A DNA stretch of 64,000 nucleotides from Proteus terrae (GTDB lineage: Bacteria > Pseudomonadota > Gammaproteobacteria > Enterobacterales > Enterobacteriaceae), in assembly GCF_003144325.1 (NCBI RefSeq), contig NZ_PENS01000017.1:1-64000 (forward strand). Direction: 5' to 3'. The notes beneath the pieces were generated by a model. The model worked only from the letters and a program-made list of their open reading frames with translations, was not told where the DNA came from and ran no database searches. The translations under genes were made by a program, and so were the position numbers. This document shows positions 1 through 14,000 of this stretch, in pieces. The first letter of the stretch is position 1; each line of letters opens with the position of its first letter.

Positions 1-1301
1 AAGCTTGCATAACTAAAGCTCGCTTTTGGGTCTGTGTTAATATTATGCACCTGCATGGCTAAATTTGCTGTGCCCGTAGTTGTTACACCTACCACACGGC
101 TAGCAACAGTAGTGCTACCCAACCAACTCGCTACATAAGGGCTAATAGCCTTACTCATTATTGGTAAACCTAATGCTGTCGTTGCAACAACGGCTCGTGG
201 AATATTATTACCACGCTGTAATTCACTATAATTTTCAATGATAGGATCCAGTTTTTTGATACTATATTCAGCAATTGATTTGCAATGAGCATTACAATCT
301 GCTGATTGAATAAGTAAAATTAATTCATCTTGTTGTTGAACCAAATGTTCTTTAGTGATCCTAGTTTCTATCGCTTTTTGCTGTTGTTCTGCATCGACAT
401 TATTTCCTAATTCAACTAAATGTTTCTTTTCCTCATCTGTAGAAGCAAGATAATACTTTTCAAGCCATGAAGTTATTTGTTTGGCTGTTAAATAATTATT
501 CTCAACCACCACTTTCCCGGCTTGAGCGGCATTAGCAACGCCTGTGCTATTATCGCTGATTAAACCGCCGACAATCCCTGAAGTTAACGTTGCCCATGCA
601 CTTATATTCTGCTTTTCAGTCTCAGTCAGCTCTTCGGGGGTTTTGCCATAAAGTGAGTGCGATAAAATACCCACTATTTCCCCTGTCATTGCGCCAGAAG
701 CTTGCACTACTGCATTCTCACCGTTTGCCAACGCAAGGCCTGCATTGAGTAATCCGTGCGTTATCGTGCGCTGAATATCACTTTCAACACTATTACCTTG
801 AATTTGGTTTTTCACTTCATTAGCAAAATAAGGGGCGGAACCATTAGCAATCGCGATAACAATATTGTTGCCCATTACACCTTGCGTAAATGCGGTAATA
901 GCTTGAATTGCACGGGTATATTTACCGCCCGTACCAAAGTCGGATTGGTTAGTATAATCCTGTAAGGCTTGCTGGAAGAGGTGATTCTGAATATCACGCT
1001 CAGTAACGTTATCGTTGGTTTCTGAAAGGGCTTGATAGAGATTGTCGTAAGCCGTATCAGAAAGATTATCGAGTGTTGAATCAGCTTTCGCTTGGTTCGT
1101 ACCACGAATAGTGTCCACCGTGGTGGCTAAGTCGATAACTTGCGCCCCAATTTCGCCCACCAACTGTTGTTTTTGTTGGCGGTTTTGCTCTTTTTCTTTG
1201 TCGAAGATTTTATTTAACGTGCTGTGAGCATTATCGGTATCTTGGCTTAATTGCGCGATATCTTGCTGTTGATTATCGGTATCACGCACTATCCATGTTG
1301 C
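1..1301 (-). pseudogene. Orphan CdiA pretoxin/C-terminal cassette, 5' truncated, runs off left edge
   Basis: An open minus-strand frame from about 1301 to the window edge encodes the last part of a CdiA-type exoprotein without its secretion domain. The part at 1298-495 matches the pretoxin region of the full cdiA in this window at near identity with no gap. It ends at VENN (495-506), after which the sequence departs completely and begins YLTAKQITSWLEKYY. The divergent part contains a small cysteine pair (SADCNAHC) and a Gly/Thr/Ala-rich stretch, and is still open at base 1. Upstream of the shared block the frame continues through unrelated codons to a stop near 1423 with no ATG and no visible ribosome site, so it is probably silent. 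This is the arrangement of orphan cdiA-CT modules, which act as donors of new toxin ends. The toxin activity lies outside the window. Confidence 0.85.
495..1298 (-). repeat. Direct repeat copy 1 of CdiA pretoxin block (804 bp)
   Basis: This block is nearly identical to 2956-3759 over exactly 804 bp, with only scattered substitutions by eye. One end is the VENN codons and the other is a TCCATGT junction. It is long enough to serve as a homologous recombination tract between the orphan cassette and the expressed cdiA. Confidence 0.9.
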
Positions 1302-1553
1302 CAGTGCATCAGAAAGGTTATTAGCAGATAATGCGGTTAATGTATTTATTACAAATGAATATAAATCCAACTTAGTCCATAACTGACTATCAGTGATAAG
1401 AGTATGAATAGGTTAGGGTTATAGGTTAGAACACACTACACCCTCTCTTACAAAACTGGACCGTTGTGAAGTGGTCAACTAAATCTGGGCATCAGAAAGT
1501 GTGTAAGGTAAATACACCGAATTATTTACAACACCTGTAAGTTGACGATTAAA
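1302..1553. other. Junction between orphan cassette and cdiI, no intact gene
   Basis: This stretch separates the orphan CdiA fragment from the immunity gene. On the minus strand it holds an open stretch without a start (reads ...LITDSQLWTKLDLYSF...) fused in frame to the orphan fragment. It also holds a segment containing AGTGGTCAACTAAA and CAAAACTGGACC that looks like a decayed mobile-element end. I could not assign it to an IS family. Confidence 0.35.
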
Positions 1554-1602
1554 AAAGAAATCCCAACACTTTGAAATACTTTCCACCGTTGGGATTTTCT
1601 TT
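1554..1602 (-). terminator. Terminator after cdiI
   Basis: An inverted repeat lies just past the cdiI stop: AAGAAATCCCAAC (1555-1567) pairs with GTTGGGATTTTCTT (1588-1601), with a loop of about 20 nt and T-rich flanks. It probably ends the cdiBAI transcript and works in both directions. Confidence 0.75.
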
Positions 1603-1610
1603 AAAACTCA

Positions 1611-2096
1611 TCAATAAGGCATTCCATACGAACCTTCTAGTGATTCATATAACTTTACCGCCACGTCACCTTCCGCAATATATTCAACATCAATGGGTTC
1701 TAGCTGAATTTGAGGATTAGTATAATCTGCTTCTAAAAATTGACGATACTGTTCCAGCACATAAAGAATTTGTTCAATTGTGAGTATAACCTGCTGTTCA
1801 ATTACATACTCACAACCGATAAAAACTTTATCTTGTACAGCTAAAACCCAATGGGCGTTCCCCATACCGAAGCAACCATCTGCTAATTTTCCTTCAATAA
1901 AATCAGAAAAATTTCTTATCCAAATATCAATTGAGTTAATAGAATATTGGATATCATCGGACAACCAAGCAGCTATTTCACAAACTCCATAACCTTGTTT
2001 TGGTATTCTTCTAATATCTTCATTAGTGTTCATACCAGATGGAGCATAATGTTGATGGAATTGGCTCCATCTTAAGTATATTTTTCTGCTATACAT
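1611..2096 (-). CDS. cdiI: Putative CDI immunity protein
   Basis: This encodes 161 residues starting MYSRKIYLRW. The reading frame is open for another 50 codons upstream inside cdiA, but the ATG at 2096 has an AGGAA ribosome site 8-9 nt upstream and lies 1 nt after the cdiA stop (TGA-T-ATG), so this start is preferred. The position directly after the toxin domain is that of the cognate immunity gene, whose product should bind and block the EndoU-type toxin in the cytoplasm. The protein is acidic, with no signal peptide or membrane segment, and has a central aromatic-rich segment (about residues 60-95, DIWIRNFSDF, GNAHWVLAV). I do not recognise a named immunity family. Function is inferred from position alone. 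Confidence 0.75.
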   Translation of the reverse strand: MYSRKIYLRWSQFHQHYAPSGMNTNEDIRRIPKQGYGVCEIAAWLSDDIQYSINSIDIWIRNFSDFIEGKLADGCFGMGNAHWVLAVQDKVFIGCEYVIEQQVILTIEQILYVLEQYRQFLEADYTNPQIQLEPIDVEYIAEGDVAVKLYESLEGSYGMPY

Positions 2097-2097
2097 A

Positions 2098-5000
2098 TCA
2101 TTGTTTCCTACCATTATATACTGGCCAAGCAGTTGCACCTGTTCCATCGGGTTTTCCATAATACCCTTCAATTTTAACTCCCGAGGACGATACCCCTTGC
2201 CATACTTCCTTTCTAAGAGAATCTGGTGATGAATTTTTAAATGCACTCTCTATTTCCTGAGCGGTTTGTCGCTTAGACCAATGTTCAGGGAAAAATGTTG
2301 TTTCACTTTGCTTTTTTATCCATTTTCCTGTTACTTCATTTCTTACTGATATATACCCTTTTGAGACACCATTTATATCTGGTATAGCTGTCCATTTATC
2401 AACCCTTACATTTGGATCTCTTAAATAATGGCCTCCACCTGCTTTTTGAAAACCATTTTTATATACTTTTACTTCTCCATTAAGAATATGATCCATTCGT
2501 ATATAGGCTGTTTTGAAGTCATTGCCACCTTGCTCCTGAATTAATTCTAAAGGCGTAGATGATGGTTTAAAATCATATAGATATTCACCGCCTTCCCACT
2601 TCGGAATTGACTGCCCTCCTTTAACAAATGCCAAATAGGTTTTTGCTGCTATAAATTGAAGAGCTTTCGCTGTTGTAGTCGGTGGAGTACTTCCCACTAT
2701 TTCAGCTGCTTTTTCTAGTGTCATCTCTTGTTGTGTTAAAAACACATCAAGCGGTATACCCGTAATATTTCCCCATGCAATCATTATCCCTAAAGCCGGA
2801 TCTTGCCCCTCTGGGTGGACTCCTTTCGTCGCTCTTGTTAACGCAGTATTGATGTCCTCTATACTATTATCATTTTGTGCCATCGAAATAGCCAGTGATG
2901 ACATGGCTTGCCCATAATCGGCCATTCCTGAAGGTAGATCTTTAGGACCAAATACATTATTCTCAACCACCACTTTCCCTGCTTGGGCGGCATTGGCAAC
3001 GCCTGTACTATTATCGCTGATTAAACCGCCGACAATCCCAGAAGTTAACGTTGCCCATGCACTTATATTCTGCTTTTCAGTCTCAGTCAGCTCTTCGGGG
3101 GTTTTGCCATAAAGTGAGTGCGATAAAATACCCACTGTTTCCCCTGTCATTGCGCCAGAGGCTTGCACTACTGCATTCTCACCTTTTGCTAACGCAAGGC
3201 CTGCATTGAGTAATCCGTGCGCTATCGTGCGCTGAATATCACTTTCAACACTGTTACCTTGAATTTGGTTTTTCACTTCATTAGCAAGATAAGGGGCGGA
3301 ACCATTAGCAATCGCGGTAACAATATTGTTGCCCATTACACCTTGCGTAAATGCGGTAATGGCTTGGATTGCGCGGGTGTATTTACCCCCCGAACCAAAG
3401 TCGGATTGGTTAGTATAATCCTGTAAGGCTTGCTGGAAGAGGTGATTCTGAATATCACGTTCAGTAACGTTATCGTTAGTTTCTGAAAGGGCTTGATAGA
3501 GATTGTCGTAAGCGGTATCAGAAAGATTATCGAGTTTTGAATCAGCTTTCGCTTGGTTCGTACCACGAATAGTGTCCACCGTGGTGGCTAAGTCGATAAC
3601 CTGCGCCCCAATTTCGCCCACCAACTGTTGTTTTTGTTGACGGTTTTGCTCTTTTTCTTTGTCGAAGATTTTATTTAACGTGCTGTGAGCATTATCGGTA
3701 TCTTGGCTTAATTGTGCGATATCTTGCTGTTGATTATCGCTATCACGCACTGTCCATGTCCCTTGTGATACCGCAGATTGAGTGGTGTTTTCAGCGCTAT
3801 CACTATGGTTGCCTGCCATAGCTAATGCATGGCCCATATTCGCCAGCATATTCCCTTCAACGCCACCTGAAGTACTTACACCACCAGATTGATGCTCAAC
3901 TTTATATTCTGCGTAATTATGGATATCACTAAAGCCTAATGTACCTGTATCTAACTGATTATTTTTTGCATCAGCTTTACTGCTGATCACCGCGCCATCA
4001 AGTTGGGTATGTTTACCCACAGTAAGATCAAATCCTTGATTGCCTGCAAATAAGCCGGTTTGTTCTTCCACTGAACGGTATTTACTGTCCATTTTATCGC
4101 GACTAAACGAGATATTGGCTGAACCTCCCGGTGTGCCCATCACATTGACACTACCACCCACACTTTCACTCGATTGCTTCGATTTGTAGTCATCAATGGA
4201 TTGCTGGCTTTCAAGGTGTAAATCTCCACCCACTTTCGCAATAACTTTATCACCTTGAGCTTGCGCGCCTTTTAGTGTTGTATCTTGACCGCTTTGTAAG
4301 GTGAGAGTTTGCCCTGCATTTAGCGTCGTATTGGTGTAATAGGTGTGATCGCCCTCCTCAAATCCCTTACCTCGACTACCATTGGCATTAATGTTAACGC
4401 CAACACCGCCAGAGCCCACCGTCACACCAACGCCAACAGAAGCACTTTTACTTTCGTTTTTGCTGTCTGTTGTTTCTTGGTTTTGTGCTGACTGTAAATT
4501 GATATCGCGGGTAGCTATCAACGAGAGATCGTTGCCAGCTTGCAGTTCACTGCCCGTAACAGTGATATCGCCTGTTTCTTTACCTGTTGCGGTGATAGAG
4601 AGGTTTTCACCTGCACTTAAACTACTGCCTTGAGCAATATTTCGTTGGTGTATGGTTTCTGATTCAGACGAGCTTTTACCATAAGAAACATTAGCGCCAA
4701 TTAACGTTGTGCTTTCATTATCTGTACCTGATTGGGCATTATCTAACGCCACAGCACCCACTGCTTGAGCCCCCGAAAGCCCAGCTTTGATACTTTGTAA
4801 GGTACTAATTTGGCTATCGTCAGTTTCTTTGGCGGCTTTGTATCCCGCAATAGCGCCATTGATAGCACTTCCTGCCGTACCGCTTAGGGCAACCGTCACA
4901 CCACTTTGTTTACTTTTGGTTCGACTTAATTCGGTATAGCTATTTTCAGAAGAAGAAATATCAACAGAATCCCCAGTAAGAGATATCTCCTTTTTGGCAA

Positions 5001-8000
5001 TCATTTCGCTGCCATCTATAGTGAGATTATCACCCGAATTTATGCGAATATTACCTTCAGTACTGCCGATTACACTGCCTTTATAAGTAATAGCACCACT
5101 GTTATTCAGCTGTTCAAAAGTTGATTTTCCGACGGTAAAACCAATACCGCCGGTACCGCCAATGCCTGATTTTTTGATCTTTTCTTCATAAGATTGGAAC
5201 TCTAATTCTTGTGCCGTTGTTAGTGATAATTGATTACCTGCATCAAGATTAATATCTTGTGTTGCAATAATTTCACTGCCTTGTGCCGTTAAATTATTGC
5301 CTGCAGAAACCGAAATTTCATTCCCTTTTAATAGAGAGCCTGTTGCCTGTTTATTATGAATTTCAGCATGCGTAGTGCGTGTTTCCGATGAACCAAACGA
5401 TTTGTCTTTTGTGACACCATGGGCAATTTGATCAATTGAGGAGTAACCACTATTTAGCGAAATATCATTACCTGCATGTAATCCTAACAGTCCCGTGGCT
5501 TGAATATCTGTTGCTGTAAGATGAATATCCTCACCTGATTGCAATGTAATATCACCCGCATAAAGGCGAGAGCCTATCTCTTCTTGCGTCGTTTTATGCA
5601 GATAGTTTTTACTATCCCAATCTATATTTTCTTGGCGAACCGTATTGATAGTTCCTAACTCAATATTTTCACCTGCATTTAATAAAACTCGGCTATTACC
5701 ACCGGCTAAAATATCTGTTGCCGTCAGTTCTAAATTACGTGTTGCCTTTAATGCAATTTCACCATCAGGCTCAGTTAAATAAATGGCAGCGCCACGATTT
5801 ATCCATTGATTAGTCTCGTCACCCTTTGTTGTTGCAGTACTAATAAGAGAATCACCGGCTTGCAAATTAACGCGACTCTGCCCTGCAATTTGGCCACCCT
5901 CATTTTTAATATCATGCAACGCTGTTAAATCAACGGTCTTTCCTTTTATAAGACCTTGGTTTATTAAATTATCTGTTGATACTTGTAATCCATTTTTACT
6001 TAAAATAGTACCTTGGTTTTTCAGCTCTGGAATATTATTTAAAATAACTTCACTACCTGAAAGCAATGCGCCACTATTTTGCAAATCACCAGGTAATACT
6101 CTGGCATAAACTTGTGGCACCAACACTTTTTCAACGGAGCCATTAGGTAAAGTGATTTCCCTGCTGGTTAATAGCACCATATCAGCCGTGATCATTGCCA
6201 TTTGTTCTGGTGTTAGTGTTACACCCGGTTTAATACCAAACTCTTCACTAAAACGAATACCTGCATCCATCAATGCATGATATTGCTGCTCATTATCATT
6301 ATGCCCATCTAAATATTGATTACCCGTTAATTGGATAATTTGATCGCGTACTATGCGTTGTTCATAGAAACCATCACCAATACGTTTATGTGTATTATTG
6401 TGATCAACAGATAATGCATTCTGCATATAATCTGAGCTTAACCACTCTCTTTTATTGGTAAAACGAGAGTCTGTTTCAACAATATATTGGCTATCTGTTC
6501 CTTTATTTAAGTTAAATAAACGATTCTCAGGTAATTTCAATATTGGTGCTACTGTTTGAATATTAACCTCAATAGTTTTATTTTCTGTTGGTTTATCTAA
6601 TTGAGGTACTGTAATAATTTTACCAATAGGTTGTTGCACTAAAGGCTGTTTATCTACATGTTTTATTTCAGGTAGGGTTAAATTTGGCTGATTAATTTCA
6701 GTTTGTTTAATTTCAGTAATAGAAACTTCATCACCTACTTTTAAAGCTTTATTTTCAGCCGTTTTTTGCTCAATAGTTCCATCAAGTTTTTTTGTCTCTA
6801 TCTTCCCTGATAAGATAAAATCATTTTGTTCAGTCAATAAATTATCTTGATGTTGTGTTAACGACAATTCATTAGCTAATTTCTCGGTACTTTTATCTAA
6901 GGTAATAGAAGCAATATTTTCAGTATGAACATCAATACTCTTTTCTTTAATAGTTAGAAGACCAAATCTTGGCTTAGCCGATATAATAACTTCATCAGTT
7001 TTACTTGCTTCTGGACGTTTATCTGACGTTTGATTACTGTTTTCTTTATATTCTAATAAGCCCAATGGCAAATCAGTAACCACTTCAAACGGCCCATATT
7101 GAGAATGTGAAGTAGAGCTACTTTTTTTCTTACCTCCTCTACGCTTACCTGGGCGTTTATGCTTTATTGCTGTACCTTCATGGTATTCAATATGTTGCCC
7201 AGCAGTTTCCTGATTATTAATATGCATTCCATCAATAATCAGTTTTCCGCCAGCAATAATATGGCTATCTATATTATTTAAATTATCACCTTTTAGAGTG
7301 ATATCTTTGCCCGCTAATATTAATGCGGGATCACGGTGTAATAATTTAGATTCTTCTGTAACGATATTATATTTAAATTCATAAAAATCTTTATATTGTC
7401 TACCATTAACATGTAATAAATGTTCACGCGTATTGATGTTGTACCAAATTTTTTCATCATCAGCGTCAAATTTATCACTACTGTAATCAACACCAAATTG
7501 ATACATTGGAATTTCAGACACTTTTTCAGGATCACTTATTTTTAAATAGAGATCACGATTATTAATTTCTGAAATATGGGCAAACAAATTCCCATTTGCT
7601 TCAATTGATGCACTTTCATTATTAAGGACATCAGCAGCGATACTTTCTGGCAGATTTTCGGTATCAAAACCAGCAATTGCCATATCATCGCCACTATAAA
7701 TCAGGGCATGATTACGATTATTTATCGTATTACTGAAAAGTTGTAAATTTTCACGAGATGCTAATACTGGCGCAATCTCATCAAGTTTCGCACTATTATC
7801 AAATTGCTGACTTTTTATATAAATATTATCGCCATATATACGACCACCAACTTGGTTATAGATTGTCGTTGCAATTAAGGAAAGTTTTCCTCCAAAGGCA
7901 TCAATCAATCCTGTATTGTGCAGATTATCTGATACTGTAATCGCTAGATTTTTAGCACTCACTTCACCATTACGTTTTTCATACTCATCAGCACTTCTTG

Positions 8001-11000
8001 CAATACGTGCTGTAATGATCTCATTATTTTTTACAGGTTCATAATTAGTAAAGCTTGTTGCTTTCAGTGAAAGTTGCTCACCTGCATAAATAAATCCACG
8101 ATTATCAATTCTTTGTTCTGAAGAAAATATTAATGAGTCTTGAGCTTTAATTGTGGCATTTTCATCTAATACAAAAGCATTCTTGAGCTGAATTTCACTG
8201 TTACCTCCCGAGATAACGTCACCATCGCCGGTTAAATTTTCAGCCCATAAGCGAAGCTGTGACGTTGTAGCTAACAGCCCTTTTTTATTATCAATGGCTA
8301 AGTTATTTTTTGGTGATCCACCTATAGTTAATTCATTTGCAGAAATCAAACCACTTTGATTATTTAGTTTTTCTGCTGGTATTAATTTTAATAATTCACT
8401 CGCCTGAATAACACCTTGATGGTTAAGGAGTTCATTAGTTGAAATATGAATATTACTTGCCTTTAGTCCTAATTCATCATTTTGAGTTTGTTGGTTATCT
8501 AATTTCTGAGCATTGAGGACTAACAAGCCTTGAGATTGAACTTGCCCTAATTGGTTATTAAAACCTTGCTCCAACGTAATATTGGTATTATTTCCGCTAA
8601 CAATACTTCCGTTTTTGTTATTTACACTATTTCCTTGAATAACAAAATCTTTTTTAGATAACAATGTTCCTTGTTGATTATCTAATGCTTGTCCATTTAA
8701 TTGAATATTAAGCTTTTCAATTGCTTGAATATAGCCTTTTTGATTGTTTAAGGTGCCAATATTTAATTGTGTTTCCGTACCACTAATTACGTTACCTTTA
8801 GTATTAATTAGTATTTTTTTATTTGTATTTACTGATAGCTGATTATCGGACTGTAATAATCCTTCTGTATTATCTAATTTTTGAGCACTAATTTTTAAAG
8901 TCGATTTTGCATATAATGTACCTTGATTATTCTGTAAATCAGCACTATTAATCGTTACCGAATTATTTGCAGTAATGCTACCGTATTGATTATCTAATAT
9001 GCCGCTTTTTAGCCAAATATTATTAGAAGAAACTAAATTACCTTCACGATTATTGAATAGAGAATCACCATGATTTATTTTTAATAAACCCAAAGATGAG
9101 ACTTTTCCTTGAAAATTATTTAGTTGGGAAGTTGTTAAATCTGTTTTTCCCCCAACAGTGACTAACCCCTGTTGGTTATTGATTTTTTCAAGGCTAGTTA
9201 GATCTAAATTTCCGACTACTGAAATTAATCCTTCCTGATTATTAAGTTGTTTAACTTTCAGGTTAAGATCATCTTTAGCAACAATACCTGAAGTTGCTTT
9301 ATTATCAGTATTCTTTAATTCGCCATCAGCATAAATTGTTAATGCTTTTTCCGCATAAATCAGACCTTGATTATTATTAACATCTTTTGTTTGTAATTTC
9401 AGCTTATCACTATTACTTGCAATAGTGCCTTTTGTGTTATCGAGTTGTTTTGCTGTAATATCAGCATATTGATTAGATGCAATCTTTCCAAAGTGATTAA
9501 TCAAATCACCACTATTTATAACCAGTTTAGCTAAGGTACTTATTGTTCCATTTTGGTTATTAATTTTTTGTTGTTGTGCTTTAATGATTAAGTCATTTTT
9601 CGCAGTAATTACACCTTTCTTGTTTTCAATTTCTGCTGTGGTCAGATTTAACTTACCATATTGACTACCAAGCTGTGCTTGGTTATTAATCAATTTACCA
9701 CTTGTGATATTAACGTTATCGTCCGAAACTAATCGTCCTTGAGTATTAATTATATCACCCGTTTTTAGTATCAACGGACCTTTACTAATAATACCTTTAG
9801 TCAAGGTTTGGCTATTATCTAATTGATTACTTTGAGTATCTAATGAGAAATAGCCTGCCGAATAAAGTGTCCCTTTTTGATTATTTAGTGCTTGTGTTAC
9901 TAATTTAAGGCCATTAGATTGACTGGCAATTTCGCCATTTTGATTATTTAATCCAAAACTATTAAGTAATAGTGATTTTGCAGAAAATAGATATCCAGAC
10001 TGGTTATTTAATTTTCCCGTATATAAATTAAGTGTACCTTGGCTAATCACACCTGCATTAGATAAAGAGTTACTATTATCAAATTCATTATCATGAGTGG
10101 TAATAGTTAGATTATTATTAGCACTAATTAATCCATTTTGATTATTAATAGCCAGACTTTCAATAGAAACACTCTCTTGCAAGCTCCCTATTTTTCCTTT
10201 TTTATTATTAATATCTTGAGTAAAAAGGGATTGCTTTGCTGTCGATATTATTTTTCCATCTTCATTAATAAAATCACCTACATGGATCGTTAACTCTCCT
10301 TTGCTAATAATACCGCCACTCTCTTTTGTGTGACTATTATCAAAATGTTGATCATGAGTGTTAATTTCTACATTTTTTATCCCCCTGATTAAGCCTGAAT
10401 TATTAATTATTTCACCACTATTGATAGTGATATTGTCAGACTGGCTAACTATTACACCCTGCTGATTATCTATTTTCTGTTTGTGGGTATTAATATCCAA
10501 TAAGGAAAAAGCACTTATTAATCCTGAAGAATTAAATAATGATTGACTGTTTACTATTAATTTTTCAGCTTGGCTTGCTATTGTGCCTTGCTGATTATTA
10601 ATTTCATTCAAAGATAGCTGATTATCTTTTTTGGCAATCAAACGCCCCTGTTGGTTATCAAAATTTTTCGCTGTAATTTCAATATTACCATGGCTAATAA
10701 TACCTAGCTCATCAACTGTTTCATTATTACTGAGTGACTCTTTTAGTATTATTTTGAGTTCTTCTGATGCGTAAACTAATCCTTTGTTATTATTAAGCTG
10801 ATTTCCTGTTAAGGTTAGATTATTTTGTAAACTAGCTAGTCTTCCTTGTTCACTATTTAATATATTAAAAGTTATCTTTGCTAAGCCTTCAGCACTTAAG
10901 TTACCTTGCACATTAAAAATATTACCTGCATTTAATAATAAATTTCCTTTGGTCAAGATCCCCTTATTATTCTTAGTATCGCTGTTATCAATATCATGAT

Positions 11001-14000
11001 CTTGAGTATTAACAAGCATGTTTTTAAGAGAATAAATCAACCCAGATATATTATTTATAGCCGTTGAGTCTACCGTTAACATGCCATTATCAGCAGATAT
11101 AATTCCATTATTATTAATTATTTTTTGCTGATGAGTATCAATATTCAGGTCAGTTTTAGCAATTAAATGACCTTTTTCATTATTTAATTCACCACTTTTT
11201 AAGATAATATTTTTTTGACTAACAATACCACCACTTTGGCTAGTATCAGTATTATTAATAGTATATTTATTGGAATCTAACTCTAAAGTACTTTGTGCTG
11301 ATATAACACCATAACGGTTATCAATTTTATAGGTATTTAGTGTTACTGATGATTTTTCACTCCCTAAACGCCCTTTGTAGTTAATTAAATCACCCTGAGA
11401 TAAAATACCGACACTATTTTTCCCAATAATTTCGCCTAATGTATTATTAAATTGGCCATTATTTTCAATCCTAATACTACCACGTCCTTCTATTTTTCCT
11501 TCTGTATTATCTATATTATTATCGGAGGTTACCGTGATAGCTTTATTTGAGGAAATCTGCCCTCGAGCATTATTTAAGCTGTTTGTCGTTATATCTAAAG
11601 AATGAGTGCTGGATATTTGACCTTGTTGGTTATTTAAATCTCCATCACTCGTAATATTAATTGTATTTTTACCAACTAATTTACCTTTAGTATTATCTAT
11701 TGCACCGCTTTCAATCGTAAGGTTATGCTTACTAAAAATTTGGCTACTATTTTGTTGGCTTTGATTACTTAAATGTTCACCTTGTGTATTAATAGTAATA
11801 TCATAAGCACTGATTGAGCCATCATCATTATTTATTGCTTTACTAGTAATAGATAAATTATTATTTAGACTACCTAAAATTCCTTGTTTATTAATAAGAT
11901 CACTACTTTCTAATATTAATTTTTCACCAGAAACAATACGCCCTTTGGTGCTATCAATATTTCCACTAGTAATAGTTAATAACCCTTGTGCTTCAATACC
12001 TTGGTCGTTCTCTTTCGTAAAGTGATTGGTCAATTTATCACTTAACGTTAATAGCAAATTTTTAGAAGAAAAGAGATGGCCTTGAGTATTATCTAACGAT
12101 AATCCTTTAAATGTTAAACTTGATAATTCACTAACAATTTTACCTGTATTGTTTTTTACAGTTTGGGTGGTTAAATTTATAGCTTGCTTAGCAAGCATTT
12201 GTCCTTTTTGATTATCAAGCTCTCCACTCTCTAGTGTTAATTTTCCTTGACTAACAATACCACCACTCTTTTTTGTCTCACGATTATTGATTATTTGCTG
12301 ATGGCTATTAATTGTTAAATCTTTACCTGTAATAATTAACCCTTGTTGATTATTAATTTCACCCGTTTTTAAATCTGCACCTTCAGTTAAACTTATTTTC
12401 CCTAATTGGTTAATCAAGGTAAATTTACCTGTGTTCAGATCTAACGTTTTTCCATCAATAATACCTTGCCCGTTATCTAGCCCTTCTGTTGTTAACAATA
12501 CGGTTTTTCCGCCAATATCACCTTTATAGTTATCTAAAACACCCGTATTTAATTGTAGTTTTTGACTGGCCTGAATACCTTGATTATCTTGTGTATCCCG
12601 ATTAATAAGCTTTTGTTTATTAGTATTTATTGTAATATTTAATGCGTGTATTAATCCTGAAGTATTATTCCAGCCTTGAGTCTCAGCAGTAAAATTCGCC
12701 TTAGTTACTATTTGACCTTTTAAGTTATTGACTGTTTTTCCTTGTAAGTCAATTGTTTTTCTGGCATTAATAACGCCTTGAATATTATTAATATTTCCTG
12801 TTAGTAAATTTAATGCGATACGGCTAATTATGCCGCCTGAATGCTGGGTATTTTGATTATTTAATGTATATCCTTTGGTATCAATCCACATGTTACTTTC
12901 AGATTGGATACTACCTTCACTATTATCGATACCTTTTGCTGTAAAATGGAGCGTATCTTGAGCAAGAATAATGCCTTTCTTATTATTCGCCTCGTTACTC
13001 AACATTATATTTAATGTATTCGCACCAATTTCACCTTGCTGATTGTTCAATCGATCTGCTTGGATTTGACTATCTTCAGACGTAATAATCTTACCTGAAT
13101 GATTATTCAGCTCATTCATTAAGGTAAGTGAAATATTTTTTTCAGCCTGTACAAGACCTTTTGAATTATCTAATTGACCTGCATCGATTTTATTCTGAGC
13201 AGTTGCAATTAATTTACCTTCAGTATTGATCAAGTCTTGTTGCGTTGTTATAGCAAGATCATTATTTAATGTTCTGATTTCGCCTTGATTATTATTAATT
13301 ATACTTGCTTTAAGCGTTAACTGATCTTGAGTCTGGATTTTACCTTGTTGATTACTGAGTGTTTGTTTAACTGTAATAAATGTTGTCTTATCTCCTGTTT
13401 GCTTTAAGGTCGCATTATCATGATTCAGATTAGTTGCAGTAATAGTTATATTATCAGCCTGCGTTGTTGCATTTTCTAAATCAAGCAGTTGACCTTGTAA
13501 AGATAAGTCTCCTGCTGATAATAATGTTCCTTCTCTTCCAGAAAGATGCTGGGTTTCTATAGCTAATAATCCTTGTTTGGGTAAAGAAATAATACCTTGC
13601 TGGTTATTCAGTTCGGTTGTTTTTACAATTAATTGATTACCTAAACTTTGAATATTTCCTTTTTGGTTTTTTAATATTTGGTTGTTAAAAGTCAGCACAC
13701 CTCGTGCGTTAATTTCACCTTGTTGATTATTTAACTCATTTGCATTGAAAGATAACTCACGAGAGCCTGTTTGTGTAATTTTCCCCTTGGTATTATCAAT
13801 CAATTGAGGTGCCATAAGTGAAACCGTCTCACCTTTAATTTCACCGTGACGATTTGAGATATAAGTACCCGCATCAAGCACTATATTTTCAGCATTAACC
13901 TGAGCTGAGTCAGAAGTTACGTGGCCTTCTGCCGCTTTTACTTGCAGTGATTTACCCTGAGTATGACTATTTGAAAGATCAATACTCTTAGCATTAAAAG

